In this document: positions 1 through 6,171 of the stretch, piece after piece
How positions within the stretch are numbered: position 1 is the first letter of the stretch
Layout of the letters: every line of letters begins with the position of its first letter
Assembly: GCA_938048505.1 (NCBI GenBank)
Contig: CALIUX010000080.1
Span: 1 to 7,852, forward strand
Direction of reading: 5' to 3'
Length of the DNA stretch: 7,852 bases
DNA from: an uncultured Pseudomonadales bacterium
Lineage (GTDB): Bacteria > Pseudomonadota > Gammaproteobacteria > Pseudomonadales > Cellvibrionaceae
Translations under genes and position numbers: made by a program
Notes under the pieces: generated by a model
Seen by the model: only the letters and a program-made list of their open reading frames with translations
Database searches by the model: none
What the model was told of the DNA's origin: nothing

Positions 1-152
1 TGGTCACCGTCTAGCCGTACGACGCTATGGCCTAGCTGCCGTAAGCGAACGGCGAGAGCATCGCCGGTTGTACTTTTCCCTGAACCTGATAACCCCTCTA
101 GCCAGATAATTTTTGGTTGCATGTGATTGTACTCATTAATGTGATGCGACAT
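1..152 (-). CDS. cysC: Adenylylsulfate (APS) kinase-like P-loop kinase, N-terminal part, truncated by window edge
   Basis: Reading the minus strand leftward gives about 50 residues before the window ends. They contain IIWLEGLSGSGKSTT, a Walker A loop in the form characteristic of APS kinases, and about 20 residues later VVRLDGD, which matches the conserved LDGD segment after the second beta strand of that family. APS kinase phosphorylates adenylylsulfate to PAPS in the cytoplasm, the sulfate donor for assimilation and for sulfotransferases. Two in-frame ATGs are possible: position 152, which adds MSHHINEYNH, and position 122, giving MQPKIIW. Neither has a strong ribosome site, and an in-frame stop lies just upstream of 152. 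The gene is divergent from the rightward cluster. Other P-loop small-molecule kinases share the Walker A loop, so the call depends on the LDGD segment and the missing C-terminal part would settle it. Confidence 0.72.
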   Translation of the reverse strand, partial: MSHHINEYNHMQPKIIWLEGLSGSGKSTTGDALAVRLRQLGHSVVRLDGD

Positions 153-439
153 GAACTGTCAAAGCTCGTTGCACCCTGTGGTCTTCTTTTTGGTAAATTT
201 TTCAACCCCACTTTGCCCATATGTTGAAAAGCCCGACAACAATGGGTGTTGGTTGCCATTTAATAATAGTTCGAAATAAACAGTTTTGCTGGCAGAGTAA
301 AAGAAACTAGTCATATCAACACTGATCATGTGGTCTCTTCTATGCTTAACATTAATGGCGCTGATCATGCAGTAATCAATTTTCTTACTTGAATCATCAA
401 TGCGTGCTCTATAAAAAGAATAACGGGGTCGTATTTTCT
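153..439. other. Divergent intergenic region with one doubtful minus-strand ORF
   Basis: This stretch separates the minus-strand kinase from the rightward cluster and should hold the promoters of both. It contains a 69-codon minus-strand frame (368 to 159) that ends 6 bases before the kinase ATG at 152. Its second ATG (332, minus strand) has a purine-rich GAAGAGA upstream, so a 56-residue peptide is possible. The predicted protein has no motif, membrane segment or family resemblance that I recognise, and its lysine-rich tail looks like translated non-coding sequence. I therefore leave it uncalled. CTGATCATG occurs twice (322-330 and 361-369), probably by chance. No tRNA, terminator or repeat array is visible. 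Confidence 0.5.
389..415 (+). promoter_or_regulatory. Possible sigma70-type promoter before the GNAT gene
   Basis: TTGAAT (389-394) and TATAAA (410-415) are separated by 15 bp, which is short of the usual 16-18. Transcription would start near 422, leaving a leader of about 18 bases before the ATG at 440. That favours 440 over the upstream in-frame TTG at 389 as the translation start. The assignment rests on consensus resemblance only. Confidence 0.3.
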
Positions 440-958
440 ATGCAGGCATTTAACCTACCGAATGGTTTGAATCTTCGTTTTGCAGAAGGAAAAGATCAAT
501 CTTTTTTGCACAGTTTGTATCGCAGTACTCGTCACGATTTATTACTGATGCATCAAGATGCAGAACTTGTGGATGCAATTATTGCAATGCAGTTTGAAGC
601 GCAAACGCAAGGGTACGCTCAGCAATTCCCTGAGGCTATTTACTGGATTGTTGAGCTAAATAATAAATGTATTGGAAAGGTTGCTGTCGATTTTAGTTCG
701 GATTGTGTGCACATTGTTGATTTAGCTTTATTGCCGCAGTACCAAAATCAAGGCTATGGTCAGTCATTGATTTCTGCATTAAAAGACGCGGCAAAAAAAG
801 TGGCAACACCCTTATTAATCAGTACAGCAAAAGACAATACGCGAGCACTCTTTTTATATAAGAAAATGGGTTTTATATTGGATGACTCTTCGCCATCAGC
901 TCTTTATCAGAGGCTGATATGGTATCCCGAGTCAATCAAAAGCTATTCGTTTGCATAA
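440..958 (+). CDS. GNAT family N-acetyltransferase
   Basis: A 172-residue cytoplasmic protein with a complete GNAT fold signature. An N-terminal beta-strand start (LNLRFAEGKD, about residues 10-19) is followed by a helical region. Then comes motif A at about 93-118, VDLALLPQYQNQGYGQSLI, where Q-N-Q-G-Y-G is the acetyl-CoA pyrophosphate loop (family form Q/R-x-x-G-x-G/A). Last is motif B at about 132-145, DNTRALFLYKKMGF, with the typical N..A..LY.K.GF ending. The acceptor substrate cannot be read from sequence. The frame stays open back to a TTG at 389, but ATG 440 is preferred because the GNAT homology begins just after it and a possible -10 box lies between the two; the ribosome site (GGGG, 425-428) is weak. 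Acetyltransferases of this type recur next to DUF6916 and tail-collar genes, so it may modify a product of this cluster (inference). Confidence 0.9.
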   Translation: MQAFNLPNGLNLRFAEGKDQSFLHSLYRSTRHDLLLMHQDAELVDAIIAMQFEAQTQGYAQQFPEAIYWIVELNNKCIGKVAVDFSSDCVHIVDLALLPQYQNQGYGQSLISALKDAAKKVATPLLISTAKDNTRALFLYKKMGFILDDSSPSALYQRLIWYPESIKSYSFA

Positions 959-1005
959 TGTAACGTTGAGGAAATACTGTTAGGTATGGCTGCAAGTTAT
1001 GGTTA

Positions 1006-1073
1006 CAAGATATTGTTACAAAACATTATTGCAAGATATAAATTACAAGATATAAATTACAAGATATAAATCA
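1006..1073 (+). repeat. 14-bp tandem repeat in the GNAT-DUF6916 gap
   Basis: The unit CAAGATATAAATTA occurs at 1032-1045 and 1046-1059 without change, then at 1060-1073 with one mismatch. A degenerate fourth copy, CAAGATATTGTTAC, lies at 1006-1019, out of phase with the others. The array ends just at the Shine-Dalgarno site (AGAAGG, 1073-1078) of the next gene. It is AT-rich and has no dyad symmetry. It may be replication slippage, or it could bind a protein; the sequence does not say which. Confidence 0.85.
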
Positions 1074-1085
1074 GAAGGTGTTGTC

Positions 1086-1373
1086 ATGATATTAACATTG
1101 GATAAAGCGAAAGAGCTTATTGGGCAGCCTGCCTGCTTATCTTGCGTTGAAAATGATAATCAGATTGCGGTGCATGTTACTGAGGTTGTAGAAAATGCTT
1201 CAAATGATATGGAGTGGGAATCTTTTAGTGTGATCTTAAGCCTAGATGATAGCTCTCAACCTTTTCAGCAAGGCATCTTTTCATTAGATTCAAAAAAATA
1301 TAAAAACGATTGTATTTTTATTAGCCCAAACAGTATCAAAGAATGCGAGATAGTGATGTCGAGAAGACGCTAA
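1086..1373 (+). CDS. Small DUF6916-like protein found beside tail-collar genes
   Basis: A 95-residue soluble protein with no signal peptide or membrane segment. It fits the pattern of the DUF6916 family, which I recognise from its layout. An opening LTLDKAKELIGQPA resembles the family's LTLEQFAPLVGQ-type start. A central ESFSVILSL (45-53) matches the usual E-x-F-S-L-x-F strand. QQGIFSLDS (61-69) matches the family's L-x-Q-G-x-Y-x-L-E strand. The C-terminal half (FISPNSIKECEIVMSRRR) lines up with the family's LFLVP..G..YE.VF end but is divergent. No function is established; members usually lie directly upstream of phage-tail-collar genes, as here, so a role as partner or chaperone of those proteins is plausible but inferred. 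The ATG at 1086 is supported by AGAAGG 8 bases upstream. Confidence 0.78.
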   Translation: MILTLDKAKELIGQPACLSCVENDNQIAVHVTEVVENASNDMEWESFSVILSLDDSSQPFQQGIFSLDSKKYKNDCIFISPNSIKECEIVMSRRR

Positions 1374-1453
1374 ACGCTTACTATTTCAAAGCTCTTACTA
1401 CTTAAAGCCCCTAAAAATATGCTGTTAACCGATAGCCTCATGCTTGCCTTGTT

Positions 1454-1458
1454 GGAGA
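1454..1458 (+). promoter_or_regulatory. Ribosome binding site fixing the start of collar gene 1
   Basis: GGAGA lies 6 bases before the ATG at 1465. The frame is open back to a TTG at 1444, but that start would put this site inside the coding region and add seven residues absent from both paralogs, which begin MSDPF and MSEPF. The start at 1465 is therefore clear. Confidence 0.85.
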
Positions 1459-1464
1459 ATAATC

Positions 1465-1971
1465 ATGTCAGAACCCTTTTTAGCTGAAGTTCGACCGATC
1501 GGCTTTAATTTTTCGCCAAGAGGTTGGGCTTTTTGTGATGGCCAGATTTTACCGATTAATCAAAACCAAAGCTTATATTCGTTGTTGGGAACAATTTATG
1601 GTGGTGATGGGCGCACTTCATTTGCTTTGCCCGATATGAGAGGCCGCACACCAATTCATAAAAATGACGAGCATGCATTGGGTCAGCACGGTGGGTCTGA
1701 AACCGTTGTTCTGAGCGTAGACGAGATACCGCAACACAATCATACGGTTAATGCACTTTCTACCGATTCTGATGGCCGAGCTGTTTCACCAACTGAAATG
1801 TTAGCTGATGCCAACAAACCTTTTTATTCTGATTCTGCCAGCTCTTTAGTCTCCTTGCATCCTGGTACGATAGGTTTTTCAGGAGGTGGGTTGGGGCATC
1901 AGAATATGCAGCCTTTTCTTGCCATTAATTATTGCATTGCGTTGCAGGGGTTATTTCCTTCGCGAAATTAA
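1465..1971 (+). CDS. Phage tail collar domain protein, paralog 1
   Basis: A 168-residue protein. Residues 1-66 form a tail-collar domain: MSEPFLAEVR, FSPRGWAFCDGQILP (16-30), LLGTIYGGDGRTSFALPDMR (40-59). The acidic loop GGDGRT and the ALPDMRGR strand are the strongest family marks. A PQHNH element (HNH at 91-93) follows; in phage collar and receptor-binding proteins, histidine pairs of this kind can hold metal ions. Residues about 95-140 are a variable Ser/Asp-rich segment, and the end (NMQPFLAINYCIALQGLFPSRN) is again conserved. It differs from its two paralogs in lacking about five residues (the GPGL-RRLG stretch) after PIH. There is no signal peptide. No other phage genes are nearby, so a structural role outside a phage is likely; similar proteins have been annotated as 'microcystin-dependent protein'. 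Confidence 0.9.
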   Translation: MSEPFLAEVRPIGFNFSPRGWAFCDGQILPINQNQSLYSLLGTIYGGDGRTSFALPDMRGRTPIHKNDEHALGQHGGSETVVLSVDEIPQHNHTVNALSTDSDGRAVSPTEMLADANKPFYSDSASSLVSLHPGTIGFSGGGLGHQNMQPFLAINYCIALQGLFPSRN

Positions 1972-1996
1972 TCTCAATAGTGGGCATTAACAATCA

Positions 1997-2035
1997 GTAT
2001 CAACAGCCGGTATCAATATTAAGTATCAACAGTAG
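1997..2035 (+). repeat. 13-bp tandem repeat between collar genes 1 and 2
   Basis: GTATCAA recurs at exact 13-base steps at 1997, 2010 and 2023. The first and third units share GTATCAACAG; the middle one diverges after GTATCAA. The sequence and period differ from the repeat at 1006-1073, but the position in a gap before a ribosome site is the same. Confidence 0.7.
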
Positions 2036-2073
2036 CTACTAGTAACAGTCATGAAGAGCAATAGGAGAATAAA

Positions 2074-2607
2074 ATGTCTGATCCATTTGTAGGCGAAATT
2101 AAAATGTTTGCTGGCAATTTTGCGCCGCGAGGATGGGCTTTTTGTGATGGTCAACTCATGGCTGTTTCACAAAATGATGCGTTATTTTCTTTGCTTGGCA
2201 CAATTTATGGTGGCGATGGCCGCACAACATTTGCTTTGCCTGATATGCGCAGCCGCATACCGATTCACGCTGGTTCAGGGCCAGGGTTAAGCCCTCGTCG
2301 TTTAGGGAGCCGAGGAGGGCAAGAATCAGTGACGCTCATGCAGCAAGAGCTGCCGTCTCATAATCATAGTTTTGATGCATCAACGGCTGAAGCAACATTA
2401 CAGGTTCCCCACAATAACGTTGTGGCCAATGTGGCTAAAGATAGCGGCCAATCACCAAAGTATTTGGCAGCAGAAGCGCCTACAGTGGCCTTGAATAGTC
2501 AGTCTATTGGTAATGCAGGGGGCGGCCAGGCGCACTTCAACTTACAGCCTACACTGTGTATTAACTATATTATTTCTTTGTTCGGTATCTACCCTTCTCG
2601 ATCGTAG
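2074..2607 (+). CDS. Phage tail collar domain protein, paralog 2
   Basis: A 177-residue paralog of the gene upstream. The collar domain spans residues 1-66: MSDPFVGEIKMFAGNFAPRG, WAFCDGQLMA, LLGTIYGGDGRTTFALPDMR. The GSGPGLSPRRLGSRGGQES link (67-85) follows, then SHNHSF with the HNH at 96-98. The middle (about 100-140) is variable and Ala/Val-rich, unrelated to that of paralog 1. The conserved close is FNLQPTLCINYIISLFGIYP then SRS. No signal peptide is seen. The start has AGGAGA (2063-2068) 5 bases upstream. At DNA level the block coding for LLGTIYGGDGRT-FALPDMR is nearly identical to that of paralog 1 while the middles are not alignable by eye. That fits duplication followed by diversification, or gene conversion of the ends. 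The likely role is a surface-exposed trimeric or fibre-like element; this is inference from the fold family. Confidence 0.9.
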   Translation: MSDPFVGEIKMFAGNFAPRGWAFCDGQLMAVSQNDALFSLLGTIYGGDGRTTFALPDMRSRIPIHAGSGPGLSPRRLGSRGGQESVTLMQQELPSHNHSFDASTAEATLQVPHNNVVANVAKDSGQSPKYLAAEAPTVALNSQSIGNAGGGQAHFNLQPTLCINYIISLFGIYPSRS

Positions 2608-2619
2608 GAGCTAATCAGT

Positions 2620-3150
2620 ATGTCAGAACCTTTTATTGCTGAAATTAAAATATTTGCAGGCGATTTTGCACCCCGAAGCTGGGCATTTTGTGATGGCCAA
2701 TTATTACCGGTTTCACAGAATACGGCGCTTTTTTCTATCGTGGGTACGGAATATGGTGGTGATGGCCGTACAACACTCGCATTGCCAAATCTGCAAGGCC
2801 GGACTGCAATGCATCCTGGCCGTGGCCCGGGCCTGATCTCTCGCCGGTTAGGCGAGCTTGATGGTGCTGAAAGCATCACACTCAATCCTGCTGAAATGCC
2901 CGCACACAACCATAGTTTACAAGGGACGGATGCTGCTTCAGATAGCGGAACACCTGCGAATACCTCTGCATTTTCAAAGCCTACAGGGGTAAGGATTTAT
3001 GGTGAAACCTCATCGAGTGCATCATTAGTTCCTCTTAACTCTTCTACAGCATCGTATGTTGGTCAATCTACACCGCATGAAAACATGCAACCCTATATTG
3101 CTATGAATTTTATTATTGCCTTGCAGGGTTTATATCCATCAAGAGGTTAG
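2620..3150 (+). CDS. Phage tail collar domain protein, paralog 3
   Basis: A 176-residue paralog beginning MSEPFIAEIKIFAGDFAPRS, WAFCDGQLLP, then IVGTEYGGDGRTTLALPNLQ. It keeps the GPGLISRRLGELDGAES link and AHNHSL (HNH at 96-98). It is the most divergent of the three: an acidic residue replaces Ile in GT-x-YGGDGRT, and ALPN replaces ALPD. The middle (about 100-145) is Ser/Thr-rich and unlike the other two. The C-terminus NMQPYIAMNFIIALQGLYPS then RG matches paralog 1. The gap to paralog 2 is only 12 bases, and the ribosome site TAGGAG (2605-2610) includes the paralog 2 stop codon, so the two are certainly co-transcribed and perhaps translationally coupled. No signal peptide is seen, and the function is as uncertain as for its paralogs. 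Confidence 0.9.
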   Translation: MSEPFIAEIKIFAGDFAPRSWAFCDGQLLPVSQNTALFSIVGTEYGGDGRTTLALPNLQGRTAMHPGRGPGLISRRLGELDGAESITLNPAEMPAHNHSLQGTDAASDSGTPANTSAFSKPTGVRIYGETSSSASLVPLNSSTASYVGQSTPHENMQPYIAMNFIIALQGLYPSRG

Positions 3151-3212
3151 CTTGAAAAAGTAGCAAAGCAGTCTGGAGTGCTTAGACCAATAACAGGCAT
3201 GATTATTTTGGC

Positions 3213-3218
3213 TATACT
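3213..3218 (+). promoter_or_regulatory. Possible -10 element upstream of the protease gene
   Basis: TATACT (3213-3218) in the 124-base gap between the collar genes and the protease is close to a sigma70 -10 box. The best partner 17 bp upstream is ATAACA (3190-3195), only a partial -35. It may give the protease, TIGR03032 and surface-protein genes their own start of transcription. I see no convincing terminator after the collar genes in this gap. Confidence 0.25.
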
Positions 3219-3274
3219 CATACAGCTATGAAGAAGTCGAGATGTAATAAGAGCATGTTGCCTAAAGGGTCGTT

Positions 3275-4774
3275 TTGTCTAAAAGATATGCCGAGGTGCT
3301 TTATGTGTGTAAAAGGGATTTTCTTTCTAATGCTTTTGGTCAATCATTGAAACTACGCCGTTTAAGGGTTCGTATAGCGGTATTCTTTTTGTGTGCTGGC
3401 TTTTTGTTAAGTTGGCATGTTGTCTCGGCTAAACCCTTTGAACCACAGCAGGCGAGTGCGCTTGCTTCTGGCGCTGCCTATAAAAAAAATGCTGCTAATA
3501 CCAATATCACTACCGTTAATACTAATATTAGCAATGCAAGATCTATAGCTAAGCCTGCTAGCCAAGTTATTAGCTTTTTAAACTTTGATCGATCATTTTC
3601 GATCGATAGTCATTTACGTACGGCTATTTTATCTGATGGTATTCATGCGAGTATGACAAATCAGCTTATTGTTAAGCTGCCATCTGAAGTCATACCTCAG
3701 AATGTATTTAACTCGTATAAATATATTCTAGACAGCAAAACAATTTTCACGGGTAAAACATTTACTTATTATCGGTTAGCCGTTTTAAAAAGACGTTATG
3801 CAGAAGTATTCCATGCGTTGAAAAAAAATAAGCATGTATTATTGATTCAGCCCGATTTAGTCTTGAAGTCAAATATTGCAAAAGGCTCTCAACCCAGCGT
3901 GGTGACGCAAAGACTACCGAGAGTACATAATTCAAAGCGCATTGATGACGATGAGCAATCTCTGCAAGCGACTGGACGTGGCATCAATATTGCGATTATT
4001 GATGATGGTTTTTTTACTGGTCATCCTGCTTTACAGCATATACAGACGACGTTTGAATATGATGTTGAAACACGGATGCAATCTGCAGAACCTAAAAATC
4101 AGCAAGATCATCATGGTACCCGTGTGGCGGGTGTCATCTTTTCTAAGAGTTATGCAAACACTGCTCTTATAGCTTCTGCTCGCATACTCCCTACCCCTCC
4201 TTCTCATATAACTCCTGTTTCAGGTATTGCGCCAGAGGCGAACCTGATTGCCATTCGGTCACCTTACTCTCGCACATCCGATACTCTATTGAGCTTACAT
4301 CTTGCTCAATTAGCCGGTGCCGACATTATTAATTGCAGTTGGAATTCTCCGCTGTTGCTTGAACCTATTGCCGATGCCATTAATCATCTTGCTGAAAATG
4401 GACGAAGCGGAAAAGGCATTGCTGTTGTTATTGCGGCGGGTAATGAAGGGCGGCTCATTACTGAACAGTCGATAGAGGCTAGTTTGGATCAAGCGATTGT
4501 AGTGGGCGCGTATACATCAGAACAGCGTCGCTTAAAAAGTAGCAATTATGGCCCCAGTATTGATTTGTGGGCATCGGGTGACTCGGTTCGCGCTTTGTCT
4601 GCCAGTGGTGGCTATACCCGTTTTTCGGGTACTTCTTTAGCCGCTGCAACCGTTTCAGGTTTGGCGGCTATTGCCCTATCAGAAGATTCTGATCTAACGC
4701 TGCAGGAGTTAGAACAAAAAATAATAACGCTAAATCATGTAATACCCGCTACGCTTATGAAAAAACCTAATTAA
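3275..4774 (+). CDS. Secreted subtilisin-like serine protease (peptidase family S8)
   Basis: A 499-residue protease. A basic stretch (KLRRLRVR, 26-33) and a hydrophobic core (IAVFFLCAGFLLSW, 34-47) precede a likely signal peptidase I cut at VSA-KP (52/53). Residues about 128-200 (QLIVKLPS ... YYRLAV ... VLLIQPDLVLKS) resemble an S8 propeptide. The catalytic domain follows: Asp243 in IAIIDDGF, His280 in HHGTRVAGVI, oxyanion Asn390 in VVIAAGNEG and Ser454 in FSGTSLAAATVSG. All four are present, so activity is expected. The usual Pro after GTSxAA is Ala here. The protein ends soon after the catalytic core. The start is uncertain: TTG 3275 has AAAGGG 5 bases upstream but gives a long n-region, while TTG 3347 would give a tidy 28-residue signal peptide. 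It lies 14 bases before the TIGR03032 gene, so both probably share a transcript. The substrate may be the downstream surface protein (inference). Confidence 0.93.
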   Translation: MSKRYAEVLYVCKRDFLSNAFGQSLKLRRLRVRIAVFFLCAGFLLSWHVVSAKPFEPQQASALASGAAYKKNAANTNITTVNTNISNARSIAKPASQVISFLNFDRSFSIDSHLRTAILSDGIHASMTNQLIVKLPSEVIPQNVFNSYKYILDSKTIFTGKTFTYYRLAVLKRRYAEVFHALKKNKHVLLIQPDLVLKSNIAKGSQPSVVTQRLPRVHNSKRIDDDEQSLQATGRGINIAIIDDGFFTGHPALQHIQTTFEYDVETRMQSAEPKNQQDHHGTRVAGVIFSKSYANTALIASARILPTPPSHITPVSGIAPEANLIAIRSPYSRTSDTLLSLHLAQLAGADIINCSWNSPLLLEPIADAINHLAENGRSGKGIAVVIAAGNEGRLITEQSIEASLDQAIVVGAYTSEQRRLKSSNYGPSIDLWASGDSVRALSASGGYTRFSGTSLAAATVSGLAAIALSEDSDLTLQELEQKIITLNHVIPATLMKKPN

Positions 4775-4788
4775 TTTTTGTAGATTGC

Positions 4789-6162
4789 ATGGTAGTGGAT
4801 AATAAGACAGTAAACATCAGTGACTTGAGTGAAGATCACTTAAACGAGAATTTAAAAGAGCATCACGCAGAGGACAGTCACATAGAAGATGGCCCTTTGA
4901 AAAATCACTCATCAGAAAAAAATCATGCAGATGATGACACTATTCTCGACTTCGGTTGTGAGTATTCAAGCAATCTACCTGCCGTACTTAAGCAGCTTAA
5001 TATTGCGCTGGCTTTTACATCGTATCAAGCGGGCCGGTTAATGATTGTACGCAGTGATGGTGAACAGATTGATGTGAATTACAAAAGCTTTCACCGCCCA
5101 ATGGGGCTAGTAGCTTCTGAAGATGGCTTTACATTGGGTACGTTTACTTCGGTTATTAATTTTCATCGTGCCGATGCGTTAGTCGAAAAATTGAAAACCC
5201 CTTTAATGCCGATTGAGCACGATATTACGGCACCACGTATTAAGCCCAAAGAAGCGCAAGCGCGTGACTCACTTGAAGGCCAAAGAACGGAACCCCATGC
5301 AGAAGCAGAAACGCCTCAAGCCGCTCAAAATGAGACAGATCAAAATAATGAGAAAAATAAACAGTCATTAACATACAGTAAACAGTTGCATGCGCCGGTT
5401 GATAACCGCGTAGACAGCTGCTTTATTGCGCGCTCAAGCCACTATACAGGCATGATTAATTTGCATGATATTGAGTGGGGCGAAGAAGGCTTGTGGGTTG
5501 TGAACTCGAGTTTTTCTTGCTTGTGTACACTCGACCCTGATTACAGCTTTGTGCCTCGCTGGAAGCCCCATTTTATTTCTGAGTTAGTGCCAGAAGATCG
5601 ATGCCATCTTAATGGTATGACGTTAAAAGACGGGAAGCCCGCTTACGTTACGACTTTTTCTACTTATGATGAAGTGGGGCAGTGGCGTAAGGGCGATAAA
5701 TTTCAAGGCACACTGATGGATGTTGAGCAAAATGAAATATTGCTTAATGGTTTAACGATGCCGCATTCGCCTCGTTGGCATAATGAAAAAGTCTATTTTT
5801 GTAACTCAGGTTTAGGTTTGTTTTGTTCGTATGATCCTACAACCGGGCAAGACGAAACCATTGCAGAATTACAGGGTTTTACGCGTGGTGTCGATTTTTA
5901 TGGCTCGCTTGCTTTTGTGGGGCTATCCAAGGCAAGAAGCGGCAATATTACCAATGCACCACCTTTAGCGACTAAATATAACGAAACATTCTCAGGGATA
6001 TGGGTGATTAACCTCAGTGACAAGGCTGTTGTTGGCTATATTAAATTTACGGGTAATGTAGATCAAATTTACGATGTGGCAGTGATTCCTGATTGTAGTT
6101 TTCCTGAGTTCCTTGAGCCATCCAGTCCGAGGATGCGCAACCACTTTTGTATACCCGCTTAA
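4789..6162 (+). CDS. TIGR03032 / DUF4915 family protein with a large insertion
   Basis: A 457-residue protein with no signal peptide. From about residue 60 it carries the perfectly conserved motifs I associate with TIGR03032: LAFTSYQAGRLMIV (74-87), FHRPMGLV (101-108), HDIEWGEEGLWVVNSSFSCL (226-245), DYSFVPRWKPHFISELVPED (251-270), RCHLNGM (271-277), MPHSPRW (324-330), GFTRGVDF (363-370), FVGLSKAR (376-383) and GIWVIN (403-408). The family has no established function; the repeated short beta motifs suggest a propeller-like fold (inference). Two parts are unusual: an acidic, His-rich N-terminus (1-55, six His) and a charged, low-complexity insertion (about 134-205, rich in Glu, Gln, Asn and Lys) that interrupts the core. 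With both removed, the length is near the usual 320-380. The ATG at 4789 has only a poor ribosome site, so coupling to the protease stop 14 bases upstream is likely. The next gene is a giant exported protein. Confidence 0.88.
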   Translation: MVVDNKTVNISDLSEDHLNENLKEHHAEDSHIEDGPLKNHSSEKNHADDDTILDFGCEYSSNLPAVLKQLNIALAFTSYQAGRLMIVRSDGEQIDVNYKSFHRPMGLVASEDGFTLGTFTSVINFHRADALVEKLKTPLMPIEHDITAPRIKPKEAQARDSLEGQRTEPHAEAETPQAAQNETDQNNEKNKQSLTYSKQLHAPVDNRVDSCFIARSSHYTGMINLHDIEWGEEGLWVVNSSFSCLCTLDPDYSFVPRWKPHFISELVPEDRCHLNGMTLKDGKPAYVTTFSTYDEVGQWRKGDKFQGTLMDVEQNEILLNGLTMPHSPRWHNEKVYFCNSGLGLFCSYDPTTGQDETIAELQGFTRGVDFYGSLAFVGLSKARSGNITNAPPLATKYNETFSGIWVINLSDKAVVGYIKFTGNVDQIYDVAVIPDCSFPEFLEPSSPRMRNHFCIPA

Positions 6163-6171
6163 ATGTTATTC

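Noticed and set aside
135..162. Minus-strand promoter TTGACA (162-157) with ATTAAT (140-135), 16-bp spacing
   Set aside because: It would start transcription near 128, giving an almost leaderless message for the ATG at 122 and excluding the ATG at 152. The -10 is weak, so I treat it as likely chance.
389..439. Upstream extension of the GNAT gene from a TTG at 389
   Set aside because: The added 17 residues have no GNAT resemblance, the TTG has no ribosome site, and a possible -10 box lies within the extension.
1006..1073. CRISPR-like or iteron-like array
   Set aside because: Units are 14 bp and directly adjacent with no spacers, there are no cas or rep genes, and the tract is only about 70 bases.
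1444..1464. Upstream TTG start for collar paralog 1
   Set aside because: The ribosome site GGAGA would fall inside the coding region, and both paralogs begin exactly at the MS[ED]PF position.
2589..2909. 106-residue minus-strand frame opposite collar paralogs 2 and 3
   Set aside because: It is a shadow of a clearly coding, family-conserved frame on the plus strand; its protein is Pro/Arg/Ser-rich without motif.
1465..3150. Prophage remnant
   Set aside because: No capsid, terminase, baseplate, integrase or lysis gene is present, and neighbours are cellular protein families, so the collar domains alone do not indicate a prophage.
3164..3184. Terminator after the collar genes (AAGCA / TGCTT stem)
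   Set aside because: The stem is only 5 bp with an 8-base loop and no T-tract follows.
3588..3607. ATCGATC / GATCGAT inverted repeat in the protease gene
   Set aside because: It consists of two self-complementary ATCGAT-type words coding for FDRSFSID; a 7-bp match of such palindromic words is not notable.
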